Part shown: positions 18,523-28,315 of the stretch, piece by piece | How positions within the stretch are numbered: position 1 is the stretch's first letter | How the letters are laid out: every line of letters begins with the position of its first letter | Assembly: GCA_000153145.1 (NCBI GenBank) | Contig: CH672415.1 | Span: 608,395 to 672,394, forward strand | Length of the DNA stretch: 64,000 nt | Reading direction: 5' to 3' | From: a marine actinobacterium PHSC20C1 | GTDB lineage: Bacteria; Actinomycetota; Actinomycetes; Actinomycetales; Microbacteriaceae | Translations under genes and position numbers: made by a program | The notes under the pieces: model-generated | What the model saw: the letters and a program-made list of their open reading frames with translations, nothing else | Told to the model about the DNA's origin: nothing | Databases searched by the model: none

Positions 18523-21500
18523 TGTTTGCCACCTTCTCGAGTTCTGCAGCACGGTCGAGTGCGTAATCCTGAAGCGAGCGCACATCAAAGCCATCACGAA
18601 TGGCTTCGAACGAAGCGACTGCGGCAGAGAGTTGCGCGATCGTAGTGAAGATCGGTTTGTCTGCTGCGACGGTTGCCGTACGAATTTCGTAGCCGTCGGC
18701 GCGCGCGCTTCGTCCACTCGGGGTGTTGATTACTACATCAACTTCGCCGTTATTGATGAGCTCGACGATCGAGGGCTCGGTTGCATCAAATTCCTGCCCC
18801 ATGAAGTACTTGCGCACAACTTGGGCCTCGATGCCGTTCCGAGCCAAGATCTCCGCTGTTCCTTCTGTGGCAAGAATCGTGAAGCCCAACTGGCTGAGGC
18901 GCAAGACGGGGAGAATTACGGCACGCTTGTCACGATCAGCGACCGATACGAACACGGAACCGCTGTCCGGTAGGCCGCCATATGCTGCCTCTTGGCTCTT
19001 GGCGAAGGCCTTGGGGAAGTTGGAATCGATGCCCATCACCTCTCCAGTCGACCGCATCTCCGGGCCAAGCACCGAATCGACAACATTGCCCTCGACCGTG
19101 CGGAACCTCTTGAACGGAAGCACTGCTTCCTTCACCGATACTGGAGAGGTTGCCGGAACCTGAGATCCATCGAGCACAGGCAGCAACCCGCTATCGACGA
19201 GTGAGCGGATGCTCGAGCCAGCCATCACTAGTGCGGCGGCCTTAGCCAACGGAATGCCGAGAGCTTTCGAAACAAAGGGGACGGTGCGGCTCGCACGCGG
19301 ATTCGCCTCGAGCACGTAGAGAATTCCCTGCCCGATGGCGAACTGAACATTGATGAGACCACGAACGCCAACGCCCTCAGCGATTGCCAGAGTAGCCTCG
19401 CGAACCCGCTTCAATACATCGCGACCGAGTGTTACCGAAGGTAGTGTGCAGGCGGAGTCACCCGAGTGAATCCCCGCCTCTTCAATGTGCTCCATGATTC
19501 CACCGACATAAAGCTCGTTACCGTCATAGATCGCGTCGATATCAATCTCGATCGCATCGTCAAGGAACCGGTCGACAAGCAACGGTGAGGTTTTCGAGAT
19601 GATCACGAGATCGCGAACGCGCTCGAAGTAATCGGCAAGAGCGTCGGTGTCGTACACAATTTCCATGCCGCGACCGCCAAGAACGTGCGAAGGACGCACG
19701 AGAACGGGGTACCCAATCTCCTCGGCAATCGTGATTGCTTCAGCCTGGTTGGTGGCCGTGCCATTCTTCGGAGCGAGCAGCCCAGCGTTGTCGAGAATCT
19801 CCGAGAAAAGCCCGCGCTCTTCGGCAAGATCAATCGCCTCGGGTGTTGTTCCCAGAATCGGAATGCCCGCATCCTTCAGTCCTTGAGCAAGACCCAAAGC
19901 TGTCTGACCGCCCAGTTGCACAATGACTCCCATGAGTTCGCCGCTCTGGCTTTCCGCATGAATAATCTCGAGAACATCTTCTAGGGTGAGGGGCTCGAAG
20001 TAGAGCCGGTCACTCGTGTCGTAATCGGTGGAGACAGTCTCTGGATTGCAATTGATCATGATGGTCTCGAAGCCGGCATCCGAGAGTGCGAATGATGCGT
20101 GTACACACGAATAGTCGAATTCGATGCCCTGGCCGATACGGTTCGGACCGGAGCCTAGGATGACGACCTTGCGCTTATCGCTCGGCGCAACCTCAGTCTC
20201 GGTGTCGTAGCTCGAGTAGTGGTACGGCGTAAGCGCGGGGAACTCCCCCGCACACGTGTCGACGGTCTTGAACACCGGGCGCACGTTGAATCCCCAGCGG
20301 ATGTCGCGAACTTCAGCCTCGGTAAGGCCGCGAAGATCAGCGAGCTGAACGTCACTAAATCCGTGGTTCTTGGCGTAGTTGAGCAGATCGGCCGTCAATT
20401 CGGGAGCGGCAGCAACGTCTGCTGCGACTTCGTTGATGAGCGCAATCTGGTCGACAAACCAGGGGTCGATCTTGGTCGCGTCGAAAATTTCCTCGGTGGT
20501 TGCTCCCGCCCGCATGGCCTGCTGAACCGTGATGATGCGGCCGTCGGTTGCGATTGAGGACAGGGCGAGCAGTTCAGCTTTGTCACCGACCTCGCCGTTC
20601 CAGTGGAAGCTAGAGTCGCGTTTTTCGAGCGAGCGCAGTGCCTTCTGCAACGCGGTCGAATAGTTGCGACCGATCGCCATTGCCTCGCCGACCGACTTCA
20701 TGGTTGTCGTAAGCCGCGTGTCTGCTGCGGGGAACTTCTCGAACGCAAAACGCGGAACCTTGACGACGACATAGTCGAGCGTCGGCTCGAAGCTCGCCGG
20801 CGTCACCTTCGTGATGTCGTTCGGAATCTCATCGAGACGGTACCCGATTGCGAGCTTTGCCGCGATCTTGGCAATCGGGAATCCTGTCGCCTTTGACGCC
20901 AAAGCGCTCGAGCGTGAAACACGCGGATTCATCTCAATAACGATGACGCGGCCATCGGCGGGGTCGATCGCGAACTGGATGTTGCAGCCACCGGTGTCAA
21001 CGCCGACCGCGCGGATGATGTCGATGCCAATATCGCGCAGGTTCTGGTACTCGCGGTCGGTGAGTGTGAGCGCTGGTGCAACGGTGATCGAGTCGCCAGT
21101 GTGCACACCGACGGGGTCAACATTCTCGATCGAACACACGACGACCGTGTTGTCGGCGGTGTCGCGCATGAGCTCAAGCTCATACTCTTTCCAACCCAGG
21201 ATGCTCTCTTCGAGAAGCACCGAGGTCGTCGGGCTCTGGTGTAGGCCATCGGTAACCATGCGTACGAGTTCTTCGCGAGTGTAGGCGAAGCCTGACCCAA
21301 GTCCTCCCATCGTGAAGGAGGGACGAATCACGAGAGGGTAACCGAGGTCTTCAGCGAAGTCGACCGCCTCAGCGACGGTGGTCGCAATGTGTGACTTTGC
21401 GACATCCGCCCCACAATCAAGAACAAGTTGCTTGAAGATCTGGCGATCCTCGCCCTTATTGATCGCTTCGAGATTGGCACCGATCAGTTCAACGTTGTAC

Positions 21501-21829
21501 TTCTCGAGGATGCCGTGAGCGTCGAGCTCGATGGCAGCGTTGAGCGCCGTCTGACCGCCGAGAGTCGGAAGCAGAGCATCCGGACGCTCCTTGGCGATGA
21601 TCGACTCGATGACCTGCCACGTGATGGGCTCTATGTAGGTTGCATCGGCGAAATCAGGGTCGGTCATAATCGTCGCCGGGTTCGAGTTCACCAGAATGAC
21701 GCGGATGCCCTCTTCGCGAAGCACACGGCAAGCCTGGGTTCCGGAATAGTCGAACTCAGCAGCCTGACCGATAACAATCGGGCCGGAACCGATAACGAGT
21801 ACCGATGAAATGTCTTGTCTCTTAGGCAT
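18515..21829 (-). CDS. carB: carbamoyl phosphate synthase large subunit
   Basis: CarB builds carbamoyl phosphate from bicarbonate, ATP and ammonia delivered by CarA. The 1104-residue protein shows the expected duplicated ATP-grasp halves: N-terminal half with [30 protein letters not shown] and [19 protein letters not shown]-terminal half with [31 protein letters not shown] and [18 protein letters not shown]-terminal MGS-like allosteric domain follows. It is joined to carA with a 1-base overlap and to pyrF with an 8-base overlap. Confidence 0.98.
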   Translation of the reverse strand: MPKRQDISSVLVIGSGPIVIGQAAEFDYSGTQACRVLREEGIRVILVNSNPATIMTDPDFADATYIEPITWQVIESIIAKERPDALLPTLGGQTALNAAIELDAHGILEKYNVELIGANLEAINKGEDRQIFKQLVLDCGADVAKSHIATTVAEAVDFAEDLGYPLVIRPSFTMGGLGSGFAYTREELVRMVTDGLHQSPTTSVLLEESILGWKEYELELMRDTADNTVVVCSIENVDPVGVHTGDSITVAPALTLTDREYQNLRDIGIDIIRAVGVDTGGCNIQFAIDPADGRVIVIEMNPRVSRSSALASKATGFPIAKIAAKLAIGYRLDEIPNDITKVTPASFEPTLDYVVVKVPRFAFEKFPAADTRLTTTMKSVGEAMAIGRNYSTALQKALRSLEKRDSSFHWNGEVGDKAELLALSSIATDGRIITVQQAMRAGATTEEIFDATKIDPWFVDQIALINEVAADVAAAPELTADLLNYAKNHGFSDVQLADLRGLTEAEVRDIRWGFNVRPVFKTVDTCAGEFPALTPYHYSSYDTETEVAPSDKRKVVILGSGPNRIGQGIEFDYSCVHASFALSDAGFETIMINCNPETVSTDYDTSDRLYFEPLTLEDVLEIIHAESQSGELMGVIVQLGGQTALGLAQGLKDAGIPILGTTPEAIDLAEERGLFSEILDNAGLLAPKNGTATNQAEAITIAEEIGYPVLVRPSHVLGGRGMEIVYDTDALADYFERVRDLVIISKTSPLLVDRFLDDAIEIDIDAIYDGNELYVGGIMEHIEEAGIHSGDSACTLPSVTLGRDVLKRVREATLAIAEGVGVRGLINVQFAIGQGILYVLEANPRASRTVPFVSKALGIPLAKAAALVMAGSSIRSLVDSGLLPVLDGSQVPATSPVSVKEAVLPFKRFRTVEGNVVDSVLGPEMRSTGEVMGIDSNFPKAFAKSQEAAYGGLPDSGSVFVSVADRDKRAVILPVLRLSQLGFTILATEGTAEILARNGIEAQVVRKYFMGQEFDATEPSIVELINNGEVDVVINTPSGRSARADGYEIRTATVAADKPIFTTIAQLSAAVASFEAIRDGFDVRSLQDYALDRAAELEKVANNA

Positions 21830-22968
21830 TACTTGCTGTCCTTTGCGTTCTCGAGAACAAGGTCACGAAATCTGTCGAAAAGATAGTTGGCATCGTGGGG
21901 ACCGGAGGCGGCCTCCGGGTGGTACTGAACTGAGAACGCAGGGATGTCGAGCGCTCGCAGGCCCTCAACGACGTTGTCGTTGAGGTTGACGTGGCTGACC
22001 TCAACCCGGCCGAACCCTGCTGGCGACTGGCTGATCTCGCCTACCGGTGCGTCGACGGCAAAGCCGTGATTGTGCGAGGTGATTTCGGTGCGAAGCGTCT
22101 GCACGTCGATGACCGGCTGATTAATTCCTCGGTGACCGAAGGGAAGTTTGTAGGTTCCATAACCAAGCGCACGACCGAGTAGCTGGTTGCCGAAACAGAT
22201 GCCGAAGAACGGAAGCCCCTTCTTGAGTACCTCGGTGAGCAACGCAACGTGCCCGTCGGATGCTGAGGGGTCACCAGGACCGTTCGAGTAAAAGACAGCG
22301 ACGGGATCGATCGCGAGAATCTCATCAAAAGTGACAGTCTGAGGCAGCACATGTACTTCAAAACCACGCTCAGCCAAGTAGTTGAGGGTCGAGGTCTTGA
22401 CGCCAAGATCGAGGACAGCAAGGCGACCGATGCTCTGCCCGGTCGCTTCGACTACGTAGGGCTCGCTGGTGGAGACCTCCGATGAGAGACTGCGTCCGGC
22501 CATCTGAACGGCCGCCTGAACAGCGGCGAGTTGCTCGTCATCACTCAGTTGCGCGTCTGCGCCCGAGAATATCCCGCCACGCATCGACCCGGAGTCACGC
22601 AATCGGCGAGTGATTGCGCGAGTGTCCACTCCACTGATACCAACGACTCCCTGCTCAGTGAGCTGCGCGTCAAGCGACCCTTCGGCGCGAAAGTTTGAGA
22701 CAACGCGACTGGCGTCGCGCACGACAAACCCTGAAACCCAGATTCGAGATGACTCAGGGTCTTCGGAGTTCACTCCAGTGTTGCCAATATGCGGAGCGGT
22801 CATTACGACGATCTGACCCGCATAGCTGGGATCTGTGATGGTCTCCTGGTAGCCCGTCATTCCCGTTGCGAAGACCACTTCGCCCAGGTTCCTACCGCGG
22901 GCGCCGTAAGCCTGTCCGCGATACCGCGAGCCGTCCTCCAGTACGAGTACTGCTGGTTCAAAGGTCAC
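21829..22968 (-). CDS. carA: carbamoyl phosphate synthase small subunit
   Basis: CarA is the glutamine amidotransferase subunit that feeds ammonia to CarB. It has 379 residues with the class I amidotransferase nucleophile Cys258 in GICFGNQ and the His/Glu pair in VQYHPEA near residue 345. The N-terminal half contains [11 protein letters not shown], which contacts CarB. Its ATG overlaps the end of the PH-like protein gene by 4 bases. Confidence 0.98.
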   Translation of the reverse strand: MTFEPAVLVLEDGSRYRGQAYGARGRNLGEVVFATGMTGYQETITDPSYAGQIVVMTAPHIGNTGVNSEDPESSRIWVSGFVVRDASRVVSNFRAEGSLDAQLTEQGVVGISGVDTRAITRRLRDSGSMRGGIFSGADAQLSDDEQLAAVQAAVQMAGRSLSSEVSTSEPYVVEATGQSIGRLAVLDLGVKTSTLNYLAERGFEVHVLPQTVTFDEILAIDPVAVFYSNGPGDPSASDGHVALLTEVLKKGLPFFGICFGNQLLGRALGYGTYKLPFGHRGINQPVIDVQTLRTEITSHNHGFAVDAPVGEISQSPAGFGRVEVSHVNLNDNVVEGLRALDIPAFSVQYHPEAASGPHDANYLFDRFRDLVLENAKDSK

Positions 22969-23459
22969 TTGGGCTGCCTTTCATTGCTGACGACGCCATT
23001 GAGAGCCTGTTCGCAGGTCTCAGGGTCATCCATTCGGAAATAACTATCGACTGCGGTGCCATCGAGAGTCCACTCGATCACCTGCAGTCCGTTCTGCTCG
23101 ACCACTCGGTCGATGGTCCAGCTCGCACGCGAAACTGCGCGGAGATTAATACGCGAAATCCACAGCTCCGGCGAGCCGGCACGCGCGACCACAATGCCTT
23201 CAGGGTGCGCTTCGATTCGACAGTTGGCGCGGAACCCAAGACCGTGAACATTGACACGATTAAGTCGATCCCCCGCGAGAGTTGTCGCAACATATTTGCC
23301 GGCGAACCGAATCTCATTGGACGACAGGTTTGACGGGGGTGTGACAGGTTGACCAATGTGCGCCTGGCGTCGCTTGCGCGAATACCAGCCCAACACCATG
23401 AGGGCGAGCAAGAGAACAAGAATGCCAAGCACAATCAGGAGGGAAGCATCTTTAGTCAT
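22965..23459 (-). CDS. PH-like domain membrane protein of the pyr operon
   Basis: A 164-residue protein that starts [15 protein letters not shown], has one transmembrane helix (about 5-26) and a basic stop-transfer RKRRQ. A cytoplasmic beta-rich part resembles the bacterial PH-like proteins found between pyrC and carA in actinobacteria. The ATG overlaps the pyrC stop by 8 bases, and the end overlaps carA. The function is unknown; the strict position inside the pyrimidine operon suggests a link to it. Confidence 0.85.
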   Translation of the reverse strand: MTKDASLLIVLGILVLLLALMVLGWYSRKRRQAHIGQPVTPPSNLSSNEIRFAGKYVATTLAGDRLNRVNVHGLGFRANCRIEAHPEGIVVARAGSPELWISRINLRAVSRASWTIDRVVEQNGLQVIEWTLDGTAVDSYFRMDDPETCEQALNGVVSNERQPK

Positions 23460-24768
23460 TATTGACCCCCACCGCTGCGTTCTGGGCAACCTCTGCCGCA
23501 TCGACTACGTCGCCGTCGCGTACTGTTTCGTAGCCATTGTGGATAGTGGTCATTATTCGACCAGGAAGGTCGCGTCCAAGATACGGCGAGTTTGCGCTCT
23601 TTCCACGCAACGAATCTGTGTTGAAAGTGGAGCGCGCACTCGGGTCTACCAACACGAGGTTCGCAACGGAGCCCAGCGCGAATGGCCTGTCATAGCCCTC
23701 AAGTCGCCCGATCTGTGCTGGCTTCTGGGAGAGGACGCGCGCGACATCAGCCCACGTCAATTGACCAGTATCAACCACTGCCTCTTGCACTACGTTGAGC
23801 GCAGATTCGAGTCCGACCATTCCAAACGCGGCTTCAGCCCATGAGCACTCTTTAGCCTCAGGCGGATGTGGCGCGTGATCGGTCGCGACGATATCAATAG
23901 TTCCATCGGCAAGTGCTGCGCGAAGCGCATGAACGTCTTCATCACGACGAAGTGGCGGATTCACCTTGAAACGGGCATCGTAGCCCCGCACGAGTTCTTC
24001 GGTGAGCAACAAGTGGTGAGGAGTGACCTCCGCCGTGACGGCAATCCCCCGAGCTTTTGCCCACCGAATAACGTCAACCGAACCTGCAGTCGAAAGGTGA
24101 CAGATGTGAAGCCGAGCCCCGACATGCTCAGCGAGCAATACATCGCGTGCAATGATCGACTCTTCCGCGACCGCTGGCCATCCCGCCAGCCCGAGTTCGC
24201 TCGAAACGGCGCCCTCGTTCATTTGAGCATCCAGTGTCAGTGTCGGCTCTTGCGCGTGCTGTGCGACGACACCGTCAAAAGTCTTCACGTACTCAAGAGC
24301 GCGTCTCATGAGAAGGGCGTTGTGAACGCACTTTCCATCGTCAGAGAAAACTCGCACTCGCGCTCGTGAATTAGCCATAGCGCCAATTTCGGAGAGCTTC
24401 TCCCCCGCAAGCCGTTCGGTTACGGCGCCAATCGGGCGCACGGTGGCGAAGCCGTGCGAGTCGCCCAAGGACTGAACCTGCTCCACGACTCCTGCGGTGT
24501 CTTGAACGGGAAGAGTATTTGCCATTGCAAAAACTGCGGTGAATCCGCCCATTGCAGCAGCTCGGGTGCCTGAGAGTACTGTTTCACTCTGTTCAAAACC
24601 AGGCTCACGCAAGTGGGTGTGTAAATCCACGAGGCCAGGCAACGCTTGGAGTCCAGCGGCGTCAATCGTGCGATCGGCAGAACTCGAGTCCGTAAAAACC
24701 CCACGTTCAATCGTGAAATCGGTGCGCTCGCCGCTTGGCAAGGTTGCGTTGACGATTCTGATGCTCAC
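23452..24768 (-). CDS. pyrC: dihydroorotase
   Basis: PyrC cyclises carbamoyl aspartate to dihydroorotate. The zinc-binding DLHTHLREPG motif is at residues 48-57 (His50, His52), and further metal/substrate segments HICHLST and ATDHAPHPP are present. The 438-residue length matches class I dihydroorotases, which are active on their own. It follows pyrB by 58 bases. Confidence 0.97.
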   Translation of the reverse strand: MSIRIVNATLPSGERTDFTIERGVFTDSSSADRTIDAAGLQALPGLVDLHTHLREPGFEQSETVLSGTRAAAMGGFTAVFAMANTLPVQDTAGVVEQVQSLGDSHGFATVRPIGAVTERLAGEKLSEIGAMANSRARVRVFSDDGKCVHNALLMRRALEYVKTFDGVVAQHAQEPTLTLDAQMNEGAVSSELGLAGWPAVAEESIIARDVLLAEHVGARLHICHLSTAGSVDVIRWAKARGIAVTAEVTPHHLLLTEELVRGYDARFKVNPPLRRDEDVHALRAALADGTIDIVATDHAPHPPEAKECSWAEAAFGMVGLESALNVVQEAVVDTGQLTWADVARVLSQKPAQIGRLEGYDRPFALGSVANLVLVDPSARSTFNTDSLRGKSANSPYLGRDLPGRIMTTIHNGYETVRDGDVVDAAEVAQNAAVGVNND

Positions 24769-24826
24769 GAGAGTCCTCTTTTCAGGGTCGATACGGGTTC
24801 AGGGGCGGCAGGCATGCTTCCTACGC

Positions 24827-25774
24827 TCACCGCTCCACGGCTCCGGACAGCAAGTGATAAAGCACGGACATTCTCACCGAGACGCCGTTCGCCACTTGCT
24901 CGAGCACGGTGGATTGAGGCGAATCTGCGGCTGCAGCCGAGATCTCTAGGCCGCGGTTCATCGGCCCAGGGTGCATAACCATGCTACTTGCTGGCAGCGC
25001 CTGCAGCCGCTCGTCATTGAGGCCCCACTGCTTCGAATATTCACGTGCGTTCGGGAAGAATGCTGCAGCCATCCGTTCACCCTGCACCCTCAGCATCATG
25101 ATGACGTCTGGACGTTGGGCAATCGCGTGGTCTAAGTCATAGGAGACCGTGACCGGCCAGCCGCTGAGGTTTACGGGAAGCAATGTTGCCGGAGCAACCA
25201 ACGTGACATTCGCGCCGAGAGTTGTCAGCAACCACACGTTGGATCGCGCGACTCGAGAGTGCACGATATCCCCGACGATCGTGACGCTCACCCCGTTGAG
25301 ATCTTTACCGCGTGCAGCGGAGCCATGCAGCCGACGACGGATCGTAAACGCGTCTAAGAGGGCCTGAGTGGGATGTTCGTGTGTCCCGTCGCCCGCGTTG
25401 ACAATGCCGGCATCGATCCATCCGCTATCTGCAAGAGTTTTCGGCGCGCCAGAGGCCCAGTGACGTACTACGACTGCGTCAGCGCCCATTGCGGCGAGTG
25501 TCTGCGCTGTGTCCTTGAGGTTTTCGCCCTTGGACACGCTCGATCCCTTGGCAGCGAAGTTGATGACATCGGCGCTCAACCGTTTCGCAGCAGCCTCAAA
25601 GGAGATCCGCGTGCGCGTTGAGTCTTCGAAGAAGAGGTTGATCACTGTTTTGCCGCGAAGCGTAGGAAGCTTCTTGACTTCGCGTTCAGAAACATCCGCC
25701 ATATCTTCGGCAACATCGAGGATCGCTATTGCCTCGTCGCGAGGTAAGCCCTGCGTTGTAAGTAGGTGTCTCAT
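24827..25774 (-). CDS. pyrB: aspartate carbamoyltransferase catalytic subunit
   Basis: PyrB joins carbamoyl phosphate and aspartate. The carbamoyl-phosphate loop [11 protein letters not shown] lies near residues 51-61, and [10 protein letters not shown] is present. The length of 315 residues fits the unregulated type without PyrI, none of which is seen nearby. The ATG overlaps the pyrR stop by 4 bases, so pyrB translation depends on pyrR being translated. Confidence 0.98.
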   Translation of the reverse strand: MRHLLTTQGLPRDEAIAILDVAEDMADVSEREVKKLPTLRGKTVINLFFEDSTRTRISFEAAAKRLSADVINFAAKGSSVSKGENLKDTAQTLAAMGADAVVVRHWASGAPKTLADSGWIDAGIVNAGDGTHEHPTQALLDAFTIRRRLHGSAARGKDLNGVSVTIVGDIVHSRVARSNVWLLTTLGANVTLVAPATLLPVNLSGWPVTVSYDLDHAIAQRPDVIMMLRVQGERMAAAFFPNAREYSKQWGLNDERLQALPASSMVMHPGPMNRGLEISAAAADSPQSTVLEQVANGVSVRMSVLYHLLSGAVER

Positions 25775-26298
25775 CCGATCGTCACCTCGTCGAGTCCGTC
25801 AATTTCTTCGAGCCGAACGTTGATACGTTCGTCCGCTGAGCTGGGAAGGTTCTTCCCTACAAAATCGGCCCGGATCGGAAGCTCACGATGGCCTCTGTCT
25901 ACGAGGACGGCCAGTCGCACCGAGCGGGGTCGTCCGAGGGAACCGATCGCATCAAGGGCGGCACGGATGGTGCGGCCCGAGTACAGCACGTCGTCGACAA
26001 GGACGACGGTTTTGCCGTCGATTCCACCGCTAGGGATCTCGGTTGGCGCTGTCGCTCGCGTTGGATTCTGCGCAAGATCATCGCGATACATGGTGACATC
26101 GAGCGCACCAGTAGGAATCACCGTGGAATCGACAGAATGGATGATCGCAGAAATGCGTCGCGCGAGCGTCACGCCGCGGGTGGGAATACCCAAGATTACG
26201 AGATCGCTGGAGCCGCGATTGGACTCAAGAATTTCATGGGAAATACGAGTCAACGCTCGGGTGATATCAGCATGCTGCAGCACAGTACGTGCAGACAT
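25771..26298 (-). CDS. pyrR: pyr operon RNA-binding regulator / uracil phosphoribosyltransferase
   Basis: PyrR senses uridine nucleotides and binds a loop in pyr mRNA; many members also have uracil phosphoribosyltransferase activity. The 175-residue protein has the PRPP-binding motif [14 protein letters not shown] at 97-110 and LGIPTRG. It is first in the operon, preceded by a strong SD (GGAAGGAGG) that is overlapped by a PyrR-binding-loop sequence, so PyrR probably represses its own translation and, by coupling, that of pyrB. Confidence 0.96.
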   Translation of the reverse strand: MSARTVLQHADITRALTRISHEILESNRGSSDLVILGIPTRGVTLARRISAIIHSVDSTVIPTGALDVTMYRDDLAQNPTRATAPTEIPSGGIDGKTVVLVDDVLYSGRTIRAALDAIGSLGRPRSVRLAVLVDRGHRELPIRADFVGKNLPSSADERINVRLEEIDGLDEVTIG

Positions 26299-26299
26299 T

Positions 26300-26330
26300 C
26301 TGACCTCCTTCCCCGCCTCTCTGGACGGAA
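26300..26330 (-). promoter_or_regulatory. PyrR-binding loop overlapping the pyrR ribosome-binding site
   Basis: On the minus strand the pyrR leader reads TCCAGAGAGGC (26325-26315), which fits the PyrR-binding-loop consensus UCCNGNGAGGY. It is flanked by C-rich and G-rich bases that can pair. The SD sequence GGAAGGAGG starts directly after it, 5 bases before the ATG. This layout matches translational repression by PyrR as described for mycobacteria, not terminator-type attenuation; no attenuator hairpin with a T run is seen. Confidence 0.75.
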
Positions 26331-26353
26331 TTTAAAGGAAATCTGTTTCGTCG

Positions 26354-26374
26354 ACTATAGCCTGTCTTGACAGG
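26354..26374 (-). promoter_or_regulatory. candidate pyr operon promoter with adjacent palindrome
   Basis: A minus-strand TATAGT (26359-26354) is a good -10 hexamer 55 bases before the pyrR ATG. Immediately upstream lies the perfect 6+6 inverted repeat CCTGTC-AA-GACAGG. It fills the spacer region of the promoter, where a bound protein would compete with RNA polymerase. No convincing -35 is visible. Assignment is by motif only. Confidence 0.45.
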
Positions 26375-26399
26375 CAGTTCACACTTGCCATCGTTGCGG

Positions 26400-27275
26400 C
26401 TAGGAACCCCAACGTTTAAGCAAGAAACGCTCGAGCACTCCCACCGCGGTATCGGTAATCTTCCCCAGCAGTCCAAGAAGGATGATCGTCAGGAAGAGCC
26501 GATCAATTCGACCATTCTGCTGTGAATCCACGAGCAAGTATCCGAGGCCCAGAGATGCTCCGAGCAACTCCCCCGCGACGAGGAACAACCATGCCTGCGC
26601 CAGAGCGAGCCTCAGCGAAGAAATCACCGCAGGCACAACTGCGGGCAGCTGCACAAGGCTCAACAGCGCCGGACCCGAATAGCCGTAGCTTCTGCCCAAT
26701 TCCACGAGGTGGGCATCCACATGTCGCAAGGCGGAAGCGACAGTCGTGTAGACGGGAAAGAATGCTCCGATCGCGATGAGCGCAACCTTCGGGTCCTCGC
26801 CGTACCCGAGATAGAGTCCGAGCAACGGCACCCACGCGAGCGACGGCACGGCGCGAAGTGCGCCAAGGGTCGGGGCGAACAGTTCGGAAACGCGCGTTGA
26901 TAGACCAACAATTGCGGCAAGCACAAGGCCAACTACGGAACCAACAGCAAAACCCACAAGCACGCGCTGGGTCGAAATTGCTACGTGCTGATAGAGCACT
27001 CCTCGCTCGTAGAGATCAACGCCAGCGGCCCACACGCTCAGGGGGGTCGGCAGGCGGTAACTCGCTACAAGACCCGAAGTTGCAATTGTCTGCCAGAGCA
27101 CAATCAGAACGATCGGAATTACTGCTCCTAGGACTGTTGCGCGTCCCCAGCGGCGGCGACGGCGAGGAGAGCCGGAAATAGCGGCCGGAACGGCCTCGAC
27201 GTTATCAACGACGGGCCGCTCCAGCACGTGCAATTCGTTACTCGGTGACACGGCTCGGATCCGCACCGTCGACAT
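26400..27275 (-). CDS. ABC transporter permease, sulfonate/nitrate/taurine type
   Basis: A permease of about 291 residues with roughly six hydrophobic segments and the cytoplasmic coupling loop around ELGRSYGYSGPALLSLVQLP. This is the BPD_transp_1 fold seen in SsuC/TauC/NrtB. The start is uncertain: the ATG chosen (MSTVRIRAV) overlaps the substrate-binding gene by 38 bases, and an in-frame GTG 8 codons later is possible. It completes the importer with the two genes upstream. The substrate is not certain; aliphatic sulfonates are the most likely class. Confidence 0.9.
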   Translation of the reverse strand: MSTVRIRAVSPSNELHVLERPVVDNVEAVPAAISGSPRRRRRWGRATVLGAVIPIVLIVLWQTIATSGLVASYRLPTPLSVWAAGVDLYERGVLYQHVAISTQRVLVGFAVGSVVGLVLAAIVGLSTRVSELFAPTLGALRAVPSLAWVPLLGLYLGYGEDPKVALIAIGAFFPVYTTVASALRHVDAHLVELGRSYGYSGPALLSLVQLPAVVPAVISSLRLALAQAWLFLVAGELLGASLGLGYLLVDSQQNGRIDRLFLTIILLGLLGKITDTAVGVLERFLLKRWGS

Positions 27276-28275
27276 ACGAGGTCTCGAATAGCGAAGCAAG
27301 GGCGTCATCAATTTGTGACTGTTCGGCCACAGCACCGGAATCGACGAAGATCGGGCCGATTACGTTGAGCACGTCAAGCTGCTTCTGGCCAGGCGCAGGA
27401 TCGATAGCGAGGTTCGTACGCTCCAGCAACACAGAGTTGGCGATGGGAAGATCGATACCGGCGACATCAGCGAAGATCGCAGCAGCGTCGTCAGGGTTGT
27501 CCGCAGCCCATTTGCGTGCCTTTTCGTAGGCATCGACGACGACCTGAGCAAGATCAGGCGACTTTTCGAGGAAGCTTTCCGTTGCGTTCAAGAACCCGTA
27601 GCTATTGAAGTCAGGGTTGTCGTAGACGATGCGTGAACCGGCGTTCACAACGGATGCGCTCATGAGTGGATCGAGTCCCGCCCACGCATCCACCGCGCCC
27701 GATTCCAGCGCAATCTTTCCGTCAGCGTGCTGAAGCTGCGTAATCGTGACCTCGTCGAGGCCAATCCCCGCCTCAGCGAGTGTCTGAAGGAGGAAAAAGT
27801 ACGGATCGGTTCCGGCGTTTGCACCAATGTTCTTGCCACGGAGATCAGCGGCCGACTCAATCGGCGAATCCGCTGCTACGACAATCGCCGACCAGTTGGG
27901 CTGCGAGTACACGTCAACTGTTTTGATCGGCGATCCATTCGCTCGAGCGAGGAGCGCTGCGGAGCCAGCGGTGGAACCAATGTCCAAGGCACCCGCTCTC
28001 AGCGCGTCATTCGCCGCTGCCGAGCCAGATGACTGGATCCACGTGACATCCACGTCATCGCCGAGGGTTGCTTCGAGCCAGCCCTCTTCCTTGATGATGA
28101 GGCTCAACGGGTTGTAGGTAGCGAAATCGACCGCGAGGTGGTCGGCGCTCCAGCCAGCGGCAGTGTTGGCGGCGGGAGCGAGTGCTGAACCTTCGCCTGC
28201 GACGCAGCCAGACAGTCCGAGCGTCAGGGCGATAGCGCCGGCAGCAGCGGTAGAGAAAAGAGAACGGCGAGACAT
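27238..28275 (-). CDS. ABC transporter substrate-binding lipoprotein, sulfonate/nitrate type
   Basis: A 345-residue lipoprotein: signal peptide with twin Arg (MSRRSLFSTAAAGAIALTL) and lipobox LSGC, so it should be anchored outside the membrane after Lgt processing. The mature part has the NMT1/SsuA-like architecture with DFATYNPLSLIIKEEG and a GALDIGSTAGSAA segment. I chose the ATG that follows GAAGGAA; a longer reading upstream runs through a GAGT microsatellite. The partner permease overlaps its 3' end. Confidence 0.93.
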   Translation of the reverse strand: MSRRSLFSTAAAGAIALTLGLSGCVAGEGSALAPAANTAAGWSADHLAVDFATYNPLSLIIKEEGWLEATLGDDVDVTWIQSSGSAAANDALRAGALDIGSTAGSAALLARANGSPIKTVDVYSQPNWSAIVVAADSPIESAADLRGKNIGANAGTDPYFFLLQTLAEAGIGLDEVTITQLQHADGKIALESGAVDAWAGLDPLMSASVVNAGSRIVYDNPDFNSYGFLNATESFLEKSPDLAQVVVDAYEKARKWAADNPDDAAAIFADVAGIDLPIANSVLLERTNLAIDPAPGQKQLDVLNVIGPIFVDSGAVAEQSQIDDALASLFETSYVDGADPSRVTE

Positions 28276-28285
28276 AATTTCCTTC

Positions 28286-28304
28286 GAGTGAGTGAGTGAG
28301 TGAG
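28286..28304. repeat. GAGT tetranucleotide repeat
   Basis: Four full GAGT units plus GAG lie in the 40-base gap between the ABC ATPase stop and the SD of the substrate-binding gene. A slip of one unit would change the spacing between these coupled genes without touching a coding frame. Confidence 0.9.
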
Positions 28305-28315
28305 AAGTGGTGGTG

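Noticed and set aside
18523..18717. 65-codon extension of pyrF into carB
   Set aside because: It has no similarity to PyrF, and the ATG at 18522 fits the family start.
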